A stretch of 40,022 nt of DNA from Acidobacteriota bacterium (GCA_003222305.1 QHVQ01000018.1:1-40022); one strand, 5' to 3'; positions 16,009-24,847 are shown, numbered from the stretch's first letter. Notes: a model not told the origin generated them from the sequence alone. A program made the numbers and translations.

Positions 16009-17295
16009 ATGCCCGATCCCGCGCTTCCCTCAGGAAAAGGCCTTCCCCGCCGGGTCGTGGTCACGGGAATGGGCGCGGTGGCGCCCAACGGAAACGATCG
16101 CGAGTCGTTCTGGCGCGCCACCCGGTCCGGTGAGAGCGGCGTCGCTTCCATCGACTCTTTCGATACACAAGGGCTGGATTCCCGAGTCGCCGGCGAGGTC
16201 AAGAGATTCGACGCCGAGGGTCTTCTTAAGCGAAAGGAGCGGCAGCACGTCCCGCGGGTCGTGCCGCTGGCTTTGGCCGCTGCAGGTGAAGCGCTTCGGG
16301 ATGCCTCCCTGCTCGACCCGGAGGGGCGCGCAATCCATCCGCGAAATCTCGGCGTGGTCATCGGTTGCGGAGGGGGCGGATTGGAGTTCACGGAGCGCCA
16401 ATACGGGCATTACTTTCGAGGCGAGATTCGCAAAGCCAGCGTTTACGTCATTCCCAGCTCCACCACGGGCACCGTCAGCAGCGAAATATCCATCACCTTC
16501 GGCATCAAGGGACCTAGCCACGTATTGTCCGACGGATGCACCAGCTCCACCGACGCCATCGGCTATGCCTTCGAGACGATCCGATGGGGGCGGATGGCTC
16601 AACTGCTCACCGGCGGGGTGGACGCCACCATCTCCCACGGGATCGTCACCGGCTTTTGTTTGATGCGGGTACTCTCCACCGCTCGCAACGACGAGCCGGA
16701 AAAGGCCTCGCGGCCTTTCGATCGGGATCGGGATGGATTCGTGCTGGCTGAGGGGGCGTGGATGATGGTGTTGGAGGAGCGCGAACTGGCACTGCGGCGC
16801 GGCGCAAGGATCTACGGCGAGATTGCGGGATATGGCTCCACCTGCGACGCTCACCACCGGGTTCGCCTGGCGGATGAGGGCGAGGAGCCGGCGCGTGCCA
16901 TGGCTCTGGCGCTGGAAGACGCCGGAAGAAGACCGGAACAGGTGGATTACGTTTCCCTGCACGGCACCTCCACGCCACTCAACGACGTGGTGGAGACCCG
17001 AGCGGTCAAGCGCTGCTTTGGTCGTTGGGCCGAACGCATTCCGATGAGCGCCCTCAAGTCCATCATCGGGCATCCCCAGGGTGCCTGCGGTGCGGCAGCG
17101 GTGGTGGCCACGCTCTTGGGGATGCGCGATGGCTGGTTCCATCCCACCCTTAACCTCGACCATCCGGATGTCCGGTGCGACCTGGATTACATCCCCCACC
17201 TGGCCCGGGCGCTGCGGGCGGATCTCGCGCTTTGCAACTGCATCGGTTTCGGCTCGAAGAATGCCGCTTTGGTCCTTGCCCGACACGAGTCTTGA
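16009..17295 (+). CDS. FabF-like beta-ketoacyl synthase
   Basis: A 428-residue condensing enzyme starting at ATG 16009, with AGG upstream; the open frame extends far back but not meaningfully. The thiolase-fold triad is complete: C177 in SDGCTSSTDAIGYA, H318 in LHGTSTPLND and H355 in KSIIGHPQGACGAA, plus K350. A GFGSKNAALVL end replaces the usual GFGGTNA. The CTSS nucleophile context resembles ketosynthases of biosynthetic clusters (type II polyketide KS-alpha and related) more than housekeeping FabF (ACAS). It would condense malonyl-ACP with an acyl chain. No ACP, KS-beta or malonyltransferase gene is nearby. The methyltransferase gene follows three bases after its stop. Confidence 0.85.
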   Translation: MPDPALPSGKGLPRRVVVTGMGAVAPNGNDRESFWRATRSGESGVASIDSFDTQGLDSRVAGEVKRFDAEGLLKRKERQHVPRVVPLALAAAGEALRDASLLDPEGRAIHPRNLGVVIGCGGGGLEFTERQYGHYFRGEIRKASVYVIPSSTTGTVSSEISITFGIKGPSHVLSDGCTSSTDAIGYAFETIRWGRMAQLLTGGVDATISHGIVTGFCLMRVLSTARNDEPEKASRPFDRDRDGFVLAEGAWMMVLEERELALRRGARIYGEIAGYGSTCDAHHRVRLADEGEEPARAMALALEDAGRRPEQVDYVSLHGTSTPLNDVVETRAVKRCFGRWAERIPMSALKSIIGHPQGACGAAAVVATLLGMRDGWFHPTLNLDHPDVRCDLDYIPHLARALRADLALCNCIGFGSKNAALVLARHES

Positions 17296-17298
17296 TCT

Positions 17299-18015
17299 AT
17301 GCTCCGTCCACTCGCCCGCTCCCGGCGCGAAGAATGGCTGGACCGGCCCCATCCGGACCCGGCCTAGCTGCGCATCAATTTCGAAGACCTCCGCCGCATC
17401 AACCGGTGGTGGGGAGGGAATCGCTCCACTCTGGCCGCCTTGGCCCCGCCTCTTGACTCCTGGCCCAGGAGCCGCGCGCTCCGCGTCCTGGAGGTGGGAT
17501 CGGGGGGCGGCGATCTCCTCATGGCCCTGGCCAGGCGCTGCCGCAATCGCGGGATCACCGCAAGGCTGGTTGGCGTGGACCGGTGCCGGGTGGTGATCGA
17601 AATCGCCCGCCAGCACCTGGCGCCCTATCCCGAGATCCTCCTGCTTCGAGGAGACGGTCTCCGCCTTCCCTTTCCTCCCGGTACCTTCGATTTCGTGGTC
17701 TGCTCCCTGGTTCTTCATCACATCCCTGCGGAGCGCGCCGCGGAGTTTCTCCGCGGGCTGGGGTCTTTGGCCCGAGAGGGGGTCGTCGTGAGCGACCTCC
17801 GTCGCGGCCGGCTGGCGTACGCCATCACGCTCCTGTTCGCGCGACTCCTCACGCGCGGGCGGATGACCCGGGCGGATGCTCCCCTTTCGGTGCTCCGCTC
17901 TCTCACACTTTCCGAGGCCCGGGATCTGGCCCGCCGGGCGGGGTGGGAGAGGGGCTCAGTGCGACGCAGTTTTCCCCTGAGGTTCATCCTGCTCGATCGG
18001 CCTCTTCCACGCTGA
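17299..18015 (+). pseudogene. SAM-dependent methyltransferase with in-frame amber codon
   Basis: A 238-codon gene from ATG 17299 to TGA 18013-18015, interrupted by TAG at codon 23 (17365-17367). The segment before it (EEWLDRPHPDPA) and after it (LRINFEDLRRINRWWGG) belongs to a known methyltransferase type whose N-terminus carries a conserved NRWLGG-like block. A GAG-to-TAG change is the simplest explanation. The Rossmann domain follows: SAM motif I RVLEVGSGGGDLL (about residues 62-74), an acidic VGVDR, GDGLRLPFP, and VVCSLVLHH. The first post-amber start (TTG 17440) would lose the conserved N-terminal block. Either the gene is inactivated, the base is an error, or the amber is suppressed. It overlaps the next gene by one base (TGATG). 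Confidence 0.75.
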
Positions 18016-19199
18016 TGTCAGGGCGAGAGGAAATCGAGATCCTCGTGGTGGGAGGCGGTCCCGCGGGGGCGACCGCAGCCCTCCTACTCGCCCGATCGGG
18101 AATCGAAGTCTGCCTGGTGGAAAGGCGCCGGGAGTATCAGGGGAAGGTGTGCGGAGAGTTCGTGAGCGCCGAAGGGGTCGCGGTGCTGCGACGGCTGGGA
18201 ATCCTCGAGAGGCTCCTCTCAAGAGGCGCACTCCCGATCACCCACACCCGGATTCATTCGGCCTCGGGCGATGCTTTCGATTCAACCCTTCCCCGCTCCG
18301 CCGGAGAGGGCGGGATAGGAATAAGCCGCCGCCTCCTGGATGAAGCTCTCCTCGCTGACGCCGCCGCGGCGGGGGCGCGAATCTTCCGAGGGGCCCGGCT
18401 CAGCGGCCTGTCCCGCGTCGCGTCGAGGTGGGTCGCCCGGGTCCATCGCGAAGGAAGCACGGCGACGCTCTCTGCGCGGGTGGTGCTGGGCGCCGGTGGT
18501 AGGAATTCCAAGGTGGCGGAGCTGGCGGGGCTGGCAGGGACTCTTCCCAACGTCGGCATGGGGCTCCAAAATCATTTCCTGCGTCTCTCGCCATCGGATG
18601 AGCGCGTCAACTTGTTTTTGCTGCGCGGCGGTTATGCGGGACTCGCCCCGGTGGAGCAGGGTCGTTGGTGTCTGGGCGCCCTCCTTTTCCGCTCGGCGGC
18701 GGCGAACCCATTCACCGACCTCACGGCCTCCCTGGCTACGACGTCCGGAGCGCGAGCGATCCTCGCGTCCCTTGGCGACCGACTCGATCAGGGCGCCACG
18801 CACCCCATCCGGATCGGCATGCGCCGCCCGACGACTACCGGCCTGCTGCTGGCGGGCGATGCCGCGGGGAGCGTGGATCCCTTCTCGGGACAGGGGATCG
18901 CCCTGGCCCTCATGGGTGGCGAGGCGGCGGCCGAATCAATCCTTGGCATCCTGCGGGGCCGAGAGTCTCCTGCCCGCCTCGGTTACCGCGACTTTCTTCG
19001 ACGCGAGGTGGGCAGCCGGCTGATAGTGACGGCCTTACTCCGTCGGATCTTGGAACGCCCAAGTCTGGCTCATGCATGCGTCAGCGCCTTCCGGCGCCAC
19101 CCCATCCTGGCTTCCCGACTCGTAGGGCTCACCCGGAATTCGGGTGGACCCTTTCTGGGCCCTCTGCCGCGCCTGGCGGCCCGATTCCTCCTGAAGTGA
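18015..19199 (+). CDS. FAD-dependent oxidoreductase, geranylgeranyl-reductase-like
   Basis: A 394-residue flavoprotein of the GR2/p-hydroxybenzoate-hydroxylase fold. The N-terminal dinucleotide site is VVGGGPAGATAALLLARSG. The conserved G-D motif with the FAD ribityl contact is LLAGDAAGSVDPFSGQGIALAL. The KVCGEFVSAEGV segment after the first beta-alpha-beta unit matches the geranylgeranyl-reductase subgroup. Such enzymes reduce isoprenoid or other unsaturated chains, or oxidise cyclic intermediates. It is translationally coupled to the methyltransferase. Together with the ketosynthase it suggests a small lipid- or polyketide-modifying pathway. Product unknown. Confidence 0.82.
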   Translation: MSGREEIEILVVGGGPAGATAALLLARSGIEVCLVERRREYQGKVCGEFVSAEGVAVLRRLGILERLLSRGALPITHTRIHSASGDAFDSTLPRSAGEGGIGISRRLLDEALLADAAAAGARIFRGARLSGLSRVASRWVARVHREGSTATLSARVVLGAGGRNSKVAELAGLAGTLPNVGMGLQNHFLRLSPSDERVNLFLLRGGYAGLAPVEQGRWCLGALLFRSAAANPFTDLTASLATTSGARAILASLGDRLDQGATHPIRIGMRRPTTTGLLLAGDAAGSVDPFSGQGIALALMGGEAAAESILGILRGRESPARLGYRDFLRREVGSRLIVTALLRRILERPSLAHACVSAFRRHPILASRLVGLTRNSGGPFLGPLPRLAARFLLK

Positions 19200-19227
19200 T
19201 CTTCGCCCCGCAGCCCGCTGCCTGCTG

Positions 19228-19236
19228 TGCTAAGAT
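19228..19236 (+). promoter_or_regulatory. Extended -10 promoter of the aspartase gene
   Basis: TGC-TAAGAT, 92 bases before ATG 19329, has the same TGn-TA..AT layout as elements near 1542 and 34908. It lies just after the stop of the oxidoreductase gene, giving the aspartase its own transcript. Confidence 0.45.
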
Positions 19237-19328
19237 TCGTGCCTCGGAAGACCATTAACCGCGCCAACGTCGCGGGTCCCGGTTGTCCCACGGCCCCCAC
19301 CCAGCCGCACTGCCTCCGGAGAGAAACC

Positions 19329-20717
19329 ATGACCGCCACTCGCATCGAGAAAGACTCCCTCGGAGAGAGGGAAGTCCCCGTCGAAGCCTACTATGGGGTA
19401 CAGACCGTGCGCGCCCTCGAGAACTTTCCCATCAGCGGCATGCGTGCACATCCGGCCCTCATTACAGCACACGCCACCCTCAAGAAGGCCGCAGCCCTCA
19501 CCAACCGCGAGCTTGGAAATCTCGATCCGAAGATCGCCGTCGCCGTGATTCAGGCCGCCGACGAGCTTCTGGAGGGCGGGCTGCGAGACCAGATCGTCGT
19601 GGACGTCTTCCAGGCCGGGGCGGGTGTCTCCTTTAACATGAACTGCAACGAGGTCATCGCCAACCGGGCCATCGAGCTCCTGGGAGGACGCCGCGGCGAT
19701 TACCAGCTGGTGCATCCGAACGACCACGTGAACATGGCGCAAAGCACCAACGACACTTTCCCAACTTCCTTGCGACTCAGCTCTCTGACGATGATCCGGG
19801 AGTTGGACCCGGTGCTGGAGCGTCTGGAAAAGGCCTTCGCAGCCAAGGGAAGAGAGTTCGACGGTATCGTCAAGTCCGGACGGACGCATCTGCAGGATGC
19901 GGTCCCCGTGCGGCTGGGGCAGGAGTTCGCCGCTTATGCGGTCACCGTCGGGCGCTGCCGCGGGCGGATCCTCGCCTGTCGCGAAACGCTGTCGGAAATT
20001 GGGATCGGCGGCACTGCGGTGGGCACTGGAATCAACACCCATCCCGAGTACAGGGCCAGGATGGTGGCCCACCTCTCAAAGCTCACAGGGCATGATCTCA
20101 GAAACTCGCCCGACATGCGCGAGGCGATGCAGAGCCAGTTTCCGCTGGCTGACCTTTCTTCCGCGCTGAAGCTCCTGGCCCTGGAGCTGATCCGAATCGC
20201 CAACGATTTGCGCCTTCTTTCCTCCGGCCCTCGCACGGGTCTCGCCGAGATCCAGCTTCCCGCGGTACAGCCTGGCTCCTCCATCATGCCGGGAAAGGTC
20301 AATCCGGTCATGCCTGAAGTCTTGAACATGGTAGCCTTCCAGGTCGTCGGGAATGACCTCACCGTGGCACTGGCGGTCCAGGCTGGACAGCTTGAGCTCA
20401 ACGTGATGATGCCGGCCATGATTTACACCGTGCTCCAGTCCATGGAGATTCTCAAGAACACCCTGGAGGTTTTCCGGACCCGCTGCCTGGAGGGAATCAC
20501 CGCCGACGCCGCCCGCTGCGAGCGGTACGCCCTGGACAGTGTTGGAATCGCTACGGCTCTCAATCGTCACCTCGGATACGCCGCGGCGGCGGAGGTCGCC
20601 AAAGAATCCATGCGTTCCGGGAAATCGATCTACCAGATCGTGGTGGACTCGGAGCAGCTCAGGCGCATCCTGGATCCCCGGTCCATGACGGAACCGGGAA
20701 TCCCTGGAAAGACCTGA
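19329..20717 (+). CDS. aspA: Aspartate ammonia-lyase
   Basis: A 462-residue member of the aspartase/fumarase family, which splits L-aspartate into fumarate and ammonia. Features that favour aspartase over class II fumarase are the N-terminal RIEKDSLGEREVP and YYGVQTVRALENFPI, and the signature loop AVQPGSSIMPGKVNPV. The second serine of GSS is S318, which corresponds to the catalytic base of known aspartases. The HPNDHVNMAQSTNDTFP block is intact, as is SGRTHLQDA. Length is normal. The start has GGAGAG upstream. The neighbours are not metabolically linked in an obvious way. A fumarase side activity cannot be excluded. Confidence 0.9.
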   Translation: MTATRIEKDSLGEREVPVEAYYGVQTVRALENFPISGMRAHPALITAHATLKKAAALTNRELGNLDPKIAVAVIQAADELLEGGLRDQIVVDVFQAGAGVSFNMNCNEVIANRAIELLGGRRGDYQLVHPNDHVNMAQSTNDTFPTSLRLSSLTMIRELDPVLERLEKAFAAKGREFDGIVKSGRTHLQDAVPVRLGQEFAAYAVTVGRCRGRILACRETLSEIGIGGTAVGTGINTHPEYRARMVAHLSKLTGHDLRNSPDMREAMQSQFPLADLSSALKLLALELIRIANDLRLLSSGPRTGLAEIQLPAVQPGSSIMPGKVNPVMPEVLNMVAFQVVGNDLTVALAVQAGQLELNVMMPAMIYTVLQSMEILKNTLEVFRTRCLEGITADAARCERYALDSVGIATALNRHLGYAAAAEVAKESMRSGKSIYQIVVDSEQLRRILDPRSMTEPGIPGKT

Positions 20718-20990
20718 GGGGCAGTCCACTCCATGCTTCCCCTCTCGTCCACGGCCCCGAATTCCCTCCCACCGCTCCAGGAGCATTTCCCGGCGCCCCC
20801 TGAAGGTGGCCGAGGATCGCGGGGGCCCTGTCGTCGACTTCAGGACTTACTGCTGCATCCACGGCATGCACATCCTCCCGGTGTTGGGCCGAGCCGACAC
20901 CAACAACCACCCGATTCTGCACCGCGATCCTTCGAGTGGTCGACTCGAGGAGTTTGTGCTGAAGCATGGAGCGTTCACGAGAGAGGGGCG
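20718..20990. other. Gap between aspartase and protease genes
   Basis: About 270 bases between convergent genes. A plus-strand frame from GTG 20806 reads plausibly for some 60 residues (DFRTYCCIHGMHILPVLGR) and then runs into the antisense of the protease gene. I cannot assign it. It may be a small gene, a relic or chance. No terminator with a T-run is evident. Confidence 0.3.
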
Positions 20991-22643
20991 TCAGGGAGAT
21001 GGCTCTTGGGCGCTCCCGAGGCCTCGGGGCGGCAGGATTTTCAGGGTGCCGGTCCCGCGAGCCTGGATCCCCGAGATGAACGTTCCCCTCGCTTCCACCC
21101 CAAGCGCACCGGATTCCGAAATCCCTGAGAGCAACCGGCGCCGATCGAAATGAAGGCTCAGATCCGGAATTCCGTCCTGGTTCTCGTCCCCCAGGGTGGC
21201 GCTAAAAGCATTCGCCAAGACAGCCGCACCTCCAGCCACCGACAGGGTCACCGTATCGGGGTCCAGATCGGCCGCCGCGAACGGAGATTGGGGCTCCAGC
21301 CAGATCTTGAATCCGTGACCCCGGCTCCGGGGTGAGATCACCCCGGGTGACAATCCCAGGTCCATGGGGAGCAGGAGCGCATGAAAGACGTCCACCCGTG
21401 GAGTGATCCTGGAGGTTCTGGGATCGGTGACCGGTACGCCCCGACTCTTCAGGCGCTCCTCCACGTCGGCCGGAGAGAGTCCCGGATTGGCGGAAAGCAA
21501 CAGCGCAGCCGCGCCAGAGACATGAGGCGCTGCGAAGGAGGTTCCGCTCTGCGACTCCAGGCGGCCGAAGCTTCCATCGGTCACGATTCCCACCCCCGGG
21601 GCCAGCAGGTCCAGGGTGGGGCCGCCGTTGCTGAAGAAGGGAATTTGGTCCTCCCGGTCCACCGCTCCCACCGACAGCACTCCTGAAACGCACGCCGGAG
21701 AGCCCAGCATGTCGGAGCGCGCATTGTTTCCCGCCGCGGCCACCAGCAGCCCTCCCCTCCCCCGGAAGACTTCGGCGAGCTGGGCCAACGCCTCGTTGAA
21801 CAAGTCGGCCTGGTCGCACGGCGGAACATAGGGCCCCGCTGCGAGGCTCAGGTTCACCACCCGGACACCTGGGGCCTGGCTGACGACCCAGTCCAAGGCT
21901 ACCAGGACGTCGGAGAAGGTGCTGATCAAAGAGTCGCTCAGGACCCGCACGGCCAATATGCTGGCTCCTGGAGCGATCCCCGCAGGAGCTATGCTGCCGC
22001 GGGAGGCGATGACGCCGATCACTCCCGGTCCGTGGGAAGAAAGGCTGCGGGCGGATCCGGGTCCCGACTGCCTCGACGAGCCGTCGGGACAGCACCCTCC
22101 CCCGTAGGAGCAGAAACACTCTTCCCCCACGAGAGAGGGATCGAGATCGGGATTCTCAAGGATGTCGGTCCCGCTGTCGATCACCGCCACCGTGATCCCT
22201 TGCCCCCGGATCTCCAGAGCCTGCACCCGGTCGGCGCCGATCTGGGCGGCCGATTCCAGGTCGGCGCCCATCACGACCCCGTCCAGGTCCACCTTGGACA
22301 CCCGGGGATCCGCCATAAGCCGGGAGAGTCCCCTGTCGGTGATCCGGGCGATGAAGACCGGCACCGTCTCGAGACGGTGCTGAACCACCACCTCCGCCGA
22401 CGGAACTCGGCGCAGGACGTCTTCTACTAATGCCTGAGGCGTGGGGGCCCCGGAACCCTGCTCGCGGTGCAGCATCACCACCGCCTGCACCTCGCCCTGG
22501 CGCTGCAGTTCCCGGACCAGCCCGGGGCCTGCCCGTGGGCCTGATTCGGAAGAAGCGACCAGGGGGCCGGGAAGAGCCGCACCCAGAATAAGGAGGAGCC
22601 CCGGGAGATGCCCGAGGTGGAAAACCCTAGAAAAACGCCACAT
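20991..22643 (-). CDS. Exported subtilisin-like serine protease
   Basis: A 550-residue S8-family peptidase with a signal peptide (LPGLLLILGAALPGPLVA). A propeptide-like region (about residues 40-125) comes before the catalytic domain. The triad is D156 in VAVIDSGTD, H204 in SSHGPGVIGV and S369 in SQSGTSFAAPHVSG, and the oxyanion Asn is N306 in AAAGNN. Between Asp and His there is an unusual Cys-rich insert (EECFCSYGGGCCPDG; C177, C179, C184, C185) that could form disulfides or bind metal. After the catalytic domain, residues 430-550 form a separate beta-rich domain with a DENQDGIPDL calcium-loop-like motif. It is likely secreted or periplasmic. The substrate is unknown. Confidence 0.88.
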   Translation of the reverse strand: MWRFSRVFHLGHLPGLLLILGAALPGPLVASSESGPRAGPGLVRELQRQGEVQAVVMLHREQGSGAPTPQALVEDVLRRVPSAEVVVQHRLETVPVFIARITDRGLSRLMADPRVSKVDLDGVVMGADLESAAQIGADRVQALEIRGQGITVAVIDSGTDILENPDLDPSLVGEECFCSYGGGCCPDGSSRQSGPGSARSLSSHGPGVIGVIASRGSIAPAGIAPGASILAVRVLSDSLISTFSDVLVALDWVVSQAPGVRVVNLSLAAGPYVPPCDQADLFNEALAQLAEVFRGRGGLLVAAAGNNARSDMLGSPACVSGVLSVGAVDREDQIPFFSNGGPTLDLLAPGVGIVTDGSFGRLESQSGTSFAAPHVSGAAALLLSANPGLSPADVEERLKSRGVPVTDPRTSRITPRVDVFHALLLPMDLGLSPGVISPRSRGHGFKIWLEPQSPFAAADLDPDTVTLSVAGGAAVLANAFSATLGDENQDGIPDLSLHFDRRRLLSGISESGALGVEARGTFISGIQARGTGTLKILPPRGLGSAQEPSP

Positions 22644-22701
22644 AAGCGAAAGATACGTCCAGGAACCGCCCCCCGCAAGGCTTTCCTCGGGAGCCTGGGG
22701 A

Positions 22702-23154
22702 TCAGCGGGTGGCGGAGAAGACGGCCTGATCTACATCGTCCACAAGCGTGAGGTTCTCGCTGATGCTGACCACCTCCCGCAACGCCAGGATCCCGTTCAG
22801 GAAGGCCGCGGCCAGGGCCACCAGCCCGTGCAGCCAGGCAGGGGTCCATCGGAAGTGGGTGTGGGTGCCGCCTCCGATGATGTAGGCCACCATGATCAGG
22901 GTCATGGTGAGCATGGAGAGGGGAAAGACTCGGGCTTTGAAAGCCAGGGTACGCCGGTAGAGATCCTGGTCCAGTCTGAACTCCTTGACGACCTCCTTGA
23001 TCCGGGAACCCGTGCCAATGAAGTAGAAGAGGATGATGGCATGAGTGAAGATGGCGAGCAGGGTTACAGGAATGGCCCACTGAACGTGACCGGGGACCGA
23101 AATCCAGCCGCGCGATACTCCCACACCCATGAGCACCGGAAGCGGGAGGAGCAA
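22702..23154 (-). CDS. Small integral membrane protein
   Basis: A protein of 150 residues from TTG 23154, with four predicted membrane helices (about residues 1-20, 25-48, 80-95 and 108-125). A charged segment (GSRIKEVVKEFRLDQDLYRR) sits between helices two and three, and GGGTHTHFRW forms a His-containing loop. No family is recognised. The gene begins 18 bases after the stop of the DUF6687-like gene with GGGAGG near, so they form an operon. Starts at the following GTG or ATG codons would remove the first helix. It might serve as a membrane partner of its neighbour. Confidence 0.6.
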   Translation of the reverse strand: MLLPLPVLMGVGVSRGWISVPGHVQWAIPVTLLAIFTHAIILFYFIGTGSRIKEVVKEFRLDQDLYRRTLAFKARVFPLSMLTMTLIMVAYIIGGGTHTHFRWTPAWLHGLVALAAAFLNGILALREVVSISENLTLVDDVDQAVFSATR

Positions 23155-23172
23155 AGCGGAGAGAGCAAGACG

Positions 23173-24150
23173 TCACCTCCCGCGCAGAGACTCGGTGACC
23201 AGGGCCTCCACCCGCTCCAGGGGGAGCCCGCTCACCAGCGGTTCGCCCTCGCCGTCGGCCAGAAACAGCTTGGCCTCCAGGTCGTGGTTTCCCGTGTAAA
23301 TCCAACGCCCTTCCCGGCAGGGCTCCAAAGCGTTGAGCTCCAGCGCCAGGGGGGAAAGATCCAGACGCGCGCCCCGCGGAGGGGTCACCGTGTCGAACCA
23401 GGAAAAGACGTGGTGCTCCAGCTGGAACCGATACCCTCGACCGTCCCGGGTGGCCGTGAGAACCCGATGAAACCGGCAGGAGTCCAGGCGGGCCATTTTT
23501 TCCAGCTCCTCATCCGTCTCGATCACCGACACGCTGGAGGAAGGGTACTCCCGGATCCGAGCGCCTCCTTCCCGGAGACGCTGAAAAGAGTGGACGATGC
23601 TCTCGAACTCGTCCTCCCAGATCCTCCGGTGGGCACCACTCTGATAGAAAAGCTCCGGAAGCCGCCCCAGAAGCTCCTCGTACGCAGCCTGGGAGCGTGC
23701 GTCGCTCCCCAATCCCCGCAGCCGCGGAGCCACAGGTGAGCGCTGAGGATCCTCGAACGTCGTGACCAGGAGGTCAAATTTGACCGCGTCGGGCGAGGTA
23801 AAGGTACCGAAGTCTCCCGCCCGGGCTGCGTCCACCACAAATCGCCGGTGCCGCAATGCCTCCTGCGGATGAAGCACTGCCCAGACGGAGAGCAACCCGT
23901 CGGTGTCGAAATGATTGTTGGAGATCACTTCTACCTCAGAGAGGAACGTCTCCCGGCCGGGATCGGCCGCCAGCAGCAACGCCATCTCCGTGGTGGTGTC
24001 GGCGCGGTAGCGCGGCGGCGTGCGGTTGCCAGGCCAATGGCTCAGGTTCAGGGCCGGGGGTGCAACACCATCCACCACCAGCGTGCTACGGGGGTTCAGA
24101 CCCTCATGAAAATACTCGAAGCGGCGTTTCAAGCTCGACCCTTCCACCAC
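23173..24150 (-). CDS. DUF6687-like protein
   Basis: A 325-residue protein without signal peptide or membrane helices. It has the blocks LNLSHWPGNRTPP, ADTTTEMAL and SNNHFDTDGLLSVWA, which I associate with the uncharacterised DUF6687 family. The NNHFDxDG motif resembles the metal- or phosphate-binding DHH/DHD-type turn of phosphoesterases, but that is only an impression. The remainder holds many Arg/Glu pairs and a C-terminal region rich in aromatic residues. A minus-strand TATAAT at 24198-24203 precedes it. It leads the small membrane protein by 18 bases. The biochemical function is unknown. Confidence 0.65.
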   Translation of the reverse strand: MVEGSSLKRRFEYFHEGLNPRSTLVVDGVAPPALNLSHWPGNRTPPRYRADTTTEMALLLAADPGRETFLSEVEVISNNHFDTDGLLSVWAVLHPQEALRHRRFVVDAARAGDFGTFTSPDAVKFDLLVTTFEDPQRSPVAPRLRGLGSDARSQAAYEELLGRLPELFYQSGAHRRIWEDEFESIVHSFQRLREGGARIREYPSSSVSVIETDEELEKMARLDSCRFHRVLTATRDGRGYRFQLEHHVFSWFDTVTPPRGARLDLSPLALELNALEPCREGRWIYTGNHDLEAKLFLADGEGEPLVSGLPLERVEALVTESLRGR

Positions 24151-24197
24151 GCCTCGGGGGACCTCTCTGCGGTCCTTTCCTGGCTAAGCGCGCGCCG

Positions 24198-24203
24198 ATT
24201 ATA
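24198..24203 (-). promoter_or_regulatory. -10 element of the DUF6687-like operon
   Basis: A perfect TATAAT on the minus strand lies 47 bases before the start at 24150. The gap is shared with the divergent molybdenum hydroxylase operon, whose own promoter is not evident. Confidence 0.5.
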
Positions 24204-24310
24204 GGAAGGTCCCGCCGTGGCGGGCAACCGCCAGCCCGCCGGGAACCGGCCTTGACAGGAGAACGAGGGGCGCAGAAACTGATGTTGCAGCTTGTCGGAA
24301 GGGGGAATCC

Positions 24311-24847
24311 ATGAGCGCATCCGGCGGGGTTACGCCCCGCGCCGAATCGCGGACCCGATTGTCGCTCAGAGTCAACGGCGAGCCGGTGGAAGTTCTCTTC
24401 GAAACCTACAAGACCCTGCTCGAAGTGCTCCGCGAGGACCTCGGGCTCACCGGCACCAAGCACGGCTGCGAGCTGGGTGAGTGCGGCGCCTGCACGGTGC
24501 TGGTGGACTCCCGACCGGTTCTCTCTTGCCTGCTGCTGGCCGCCGAGTGCGAGGGGTCCCATGTGCGCACGGTGGAAGGGCTCGCGCAGGGGGCCTGCCT
24601 GCACCCCATCCAGGAGACGTTCGCAGACCTGGGAGCCGCCCAGTGCGGCTACTGTACCCCCGCCATGCTCATGACCGCCTGCGCGCTTCTGGAGAAACAT
24701 CCGAGTCCGAGTCGGGGGGACATCCGGCAGGCTCTCTCCGGAGTCCTCTGTCGCTGCACCGGGTACTTGCAAATCTTCGAGGCCGTCGAAGCAGCGGAAC
24801 GCCGAATCCGCGAGAACTCTCCCGGCGGATCGGAAGGAGGCGGGTGA
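24311..24847 (+). CDS. Molybdenum hydroxylase [2Fe-2S] subunit
   Basis: A 178-residue small subunit of the xanthine-oxidase family. The N-terminal plant-ferredoxin-type cluster has C53, C58, C61 and C73 (HGCELGECGAC, then LSC). The second helical-domain cluster has C112, C115, C147 and C149 (QCGYCTP and LCRCTGY). This protein would pass electrons between the molybdenum centre and FAD. The first gene of a tight operon, it overlaps the large-subunit start (GTG 24844) by four bases. Relatives include HcrC of 4-hydroxybenzoyl-CoA reductase and CoxS-type subunits; the partners decide in favour of the former. Confidence 0.88.
   Translation: MSASGGVTPRAESRTRLSLRVNGEPVEVLFETYKTLLEVLREDLGLTGTKHGCELGECGACTVLVDSRPVLSCLLLAAECEGSHVRTVEGLAQGACLHPIQETFADLGAAQCGYCTPAMLMTACALLEKHPSPSRGDIRQALSGVLCRCTGYLQIFEAVEAAERRIRENSPGGSEGGG

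Noticed and set aside
17365-17367. TAG in the methyltransferase as pyrrolysine
   Set aside because: The position is not a known Pyl site, homologues have an ordinary acidic residue there, and no Pyl-specific feature is seen.
16030-17721. A 563-codon minus-strand frame across the ketosynthase gene
   Set aside because: It is antisense to a gene with full catalytic motifs and shows no family features of its own.
19329-20717. Class II fumarase as the identity of the lyase
   Set aside because: AVQPGSSIMPGKVNPV and the N-terminal RIEKDSLGEREVP fit aspartase; fumarases usually read NEPGSSIMPGKVNPT.
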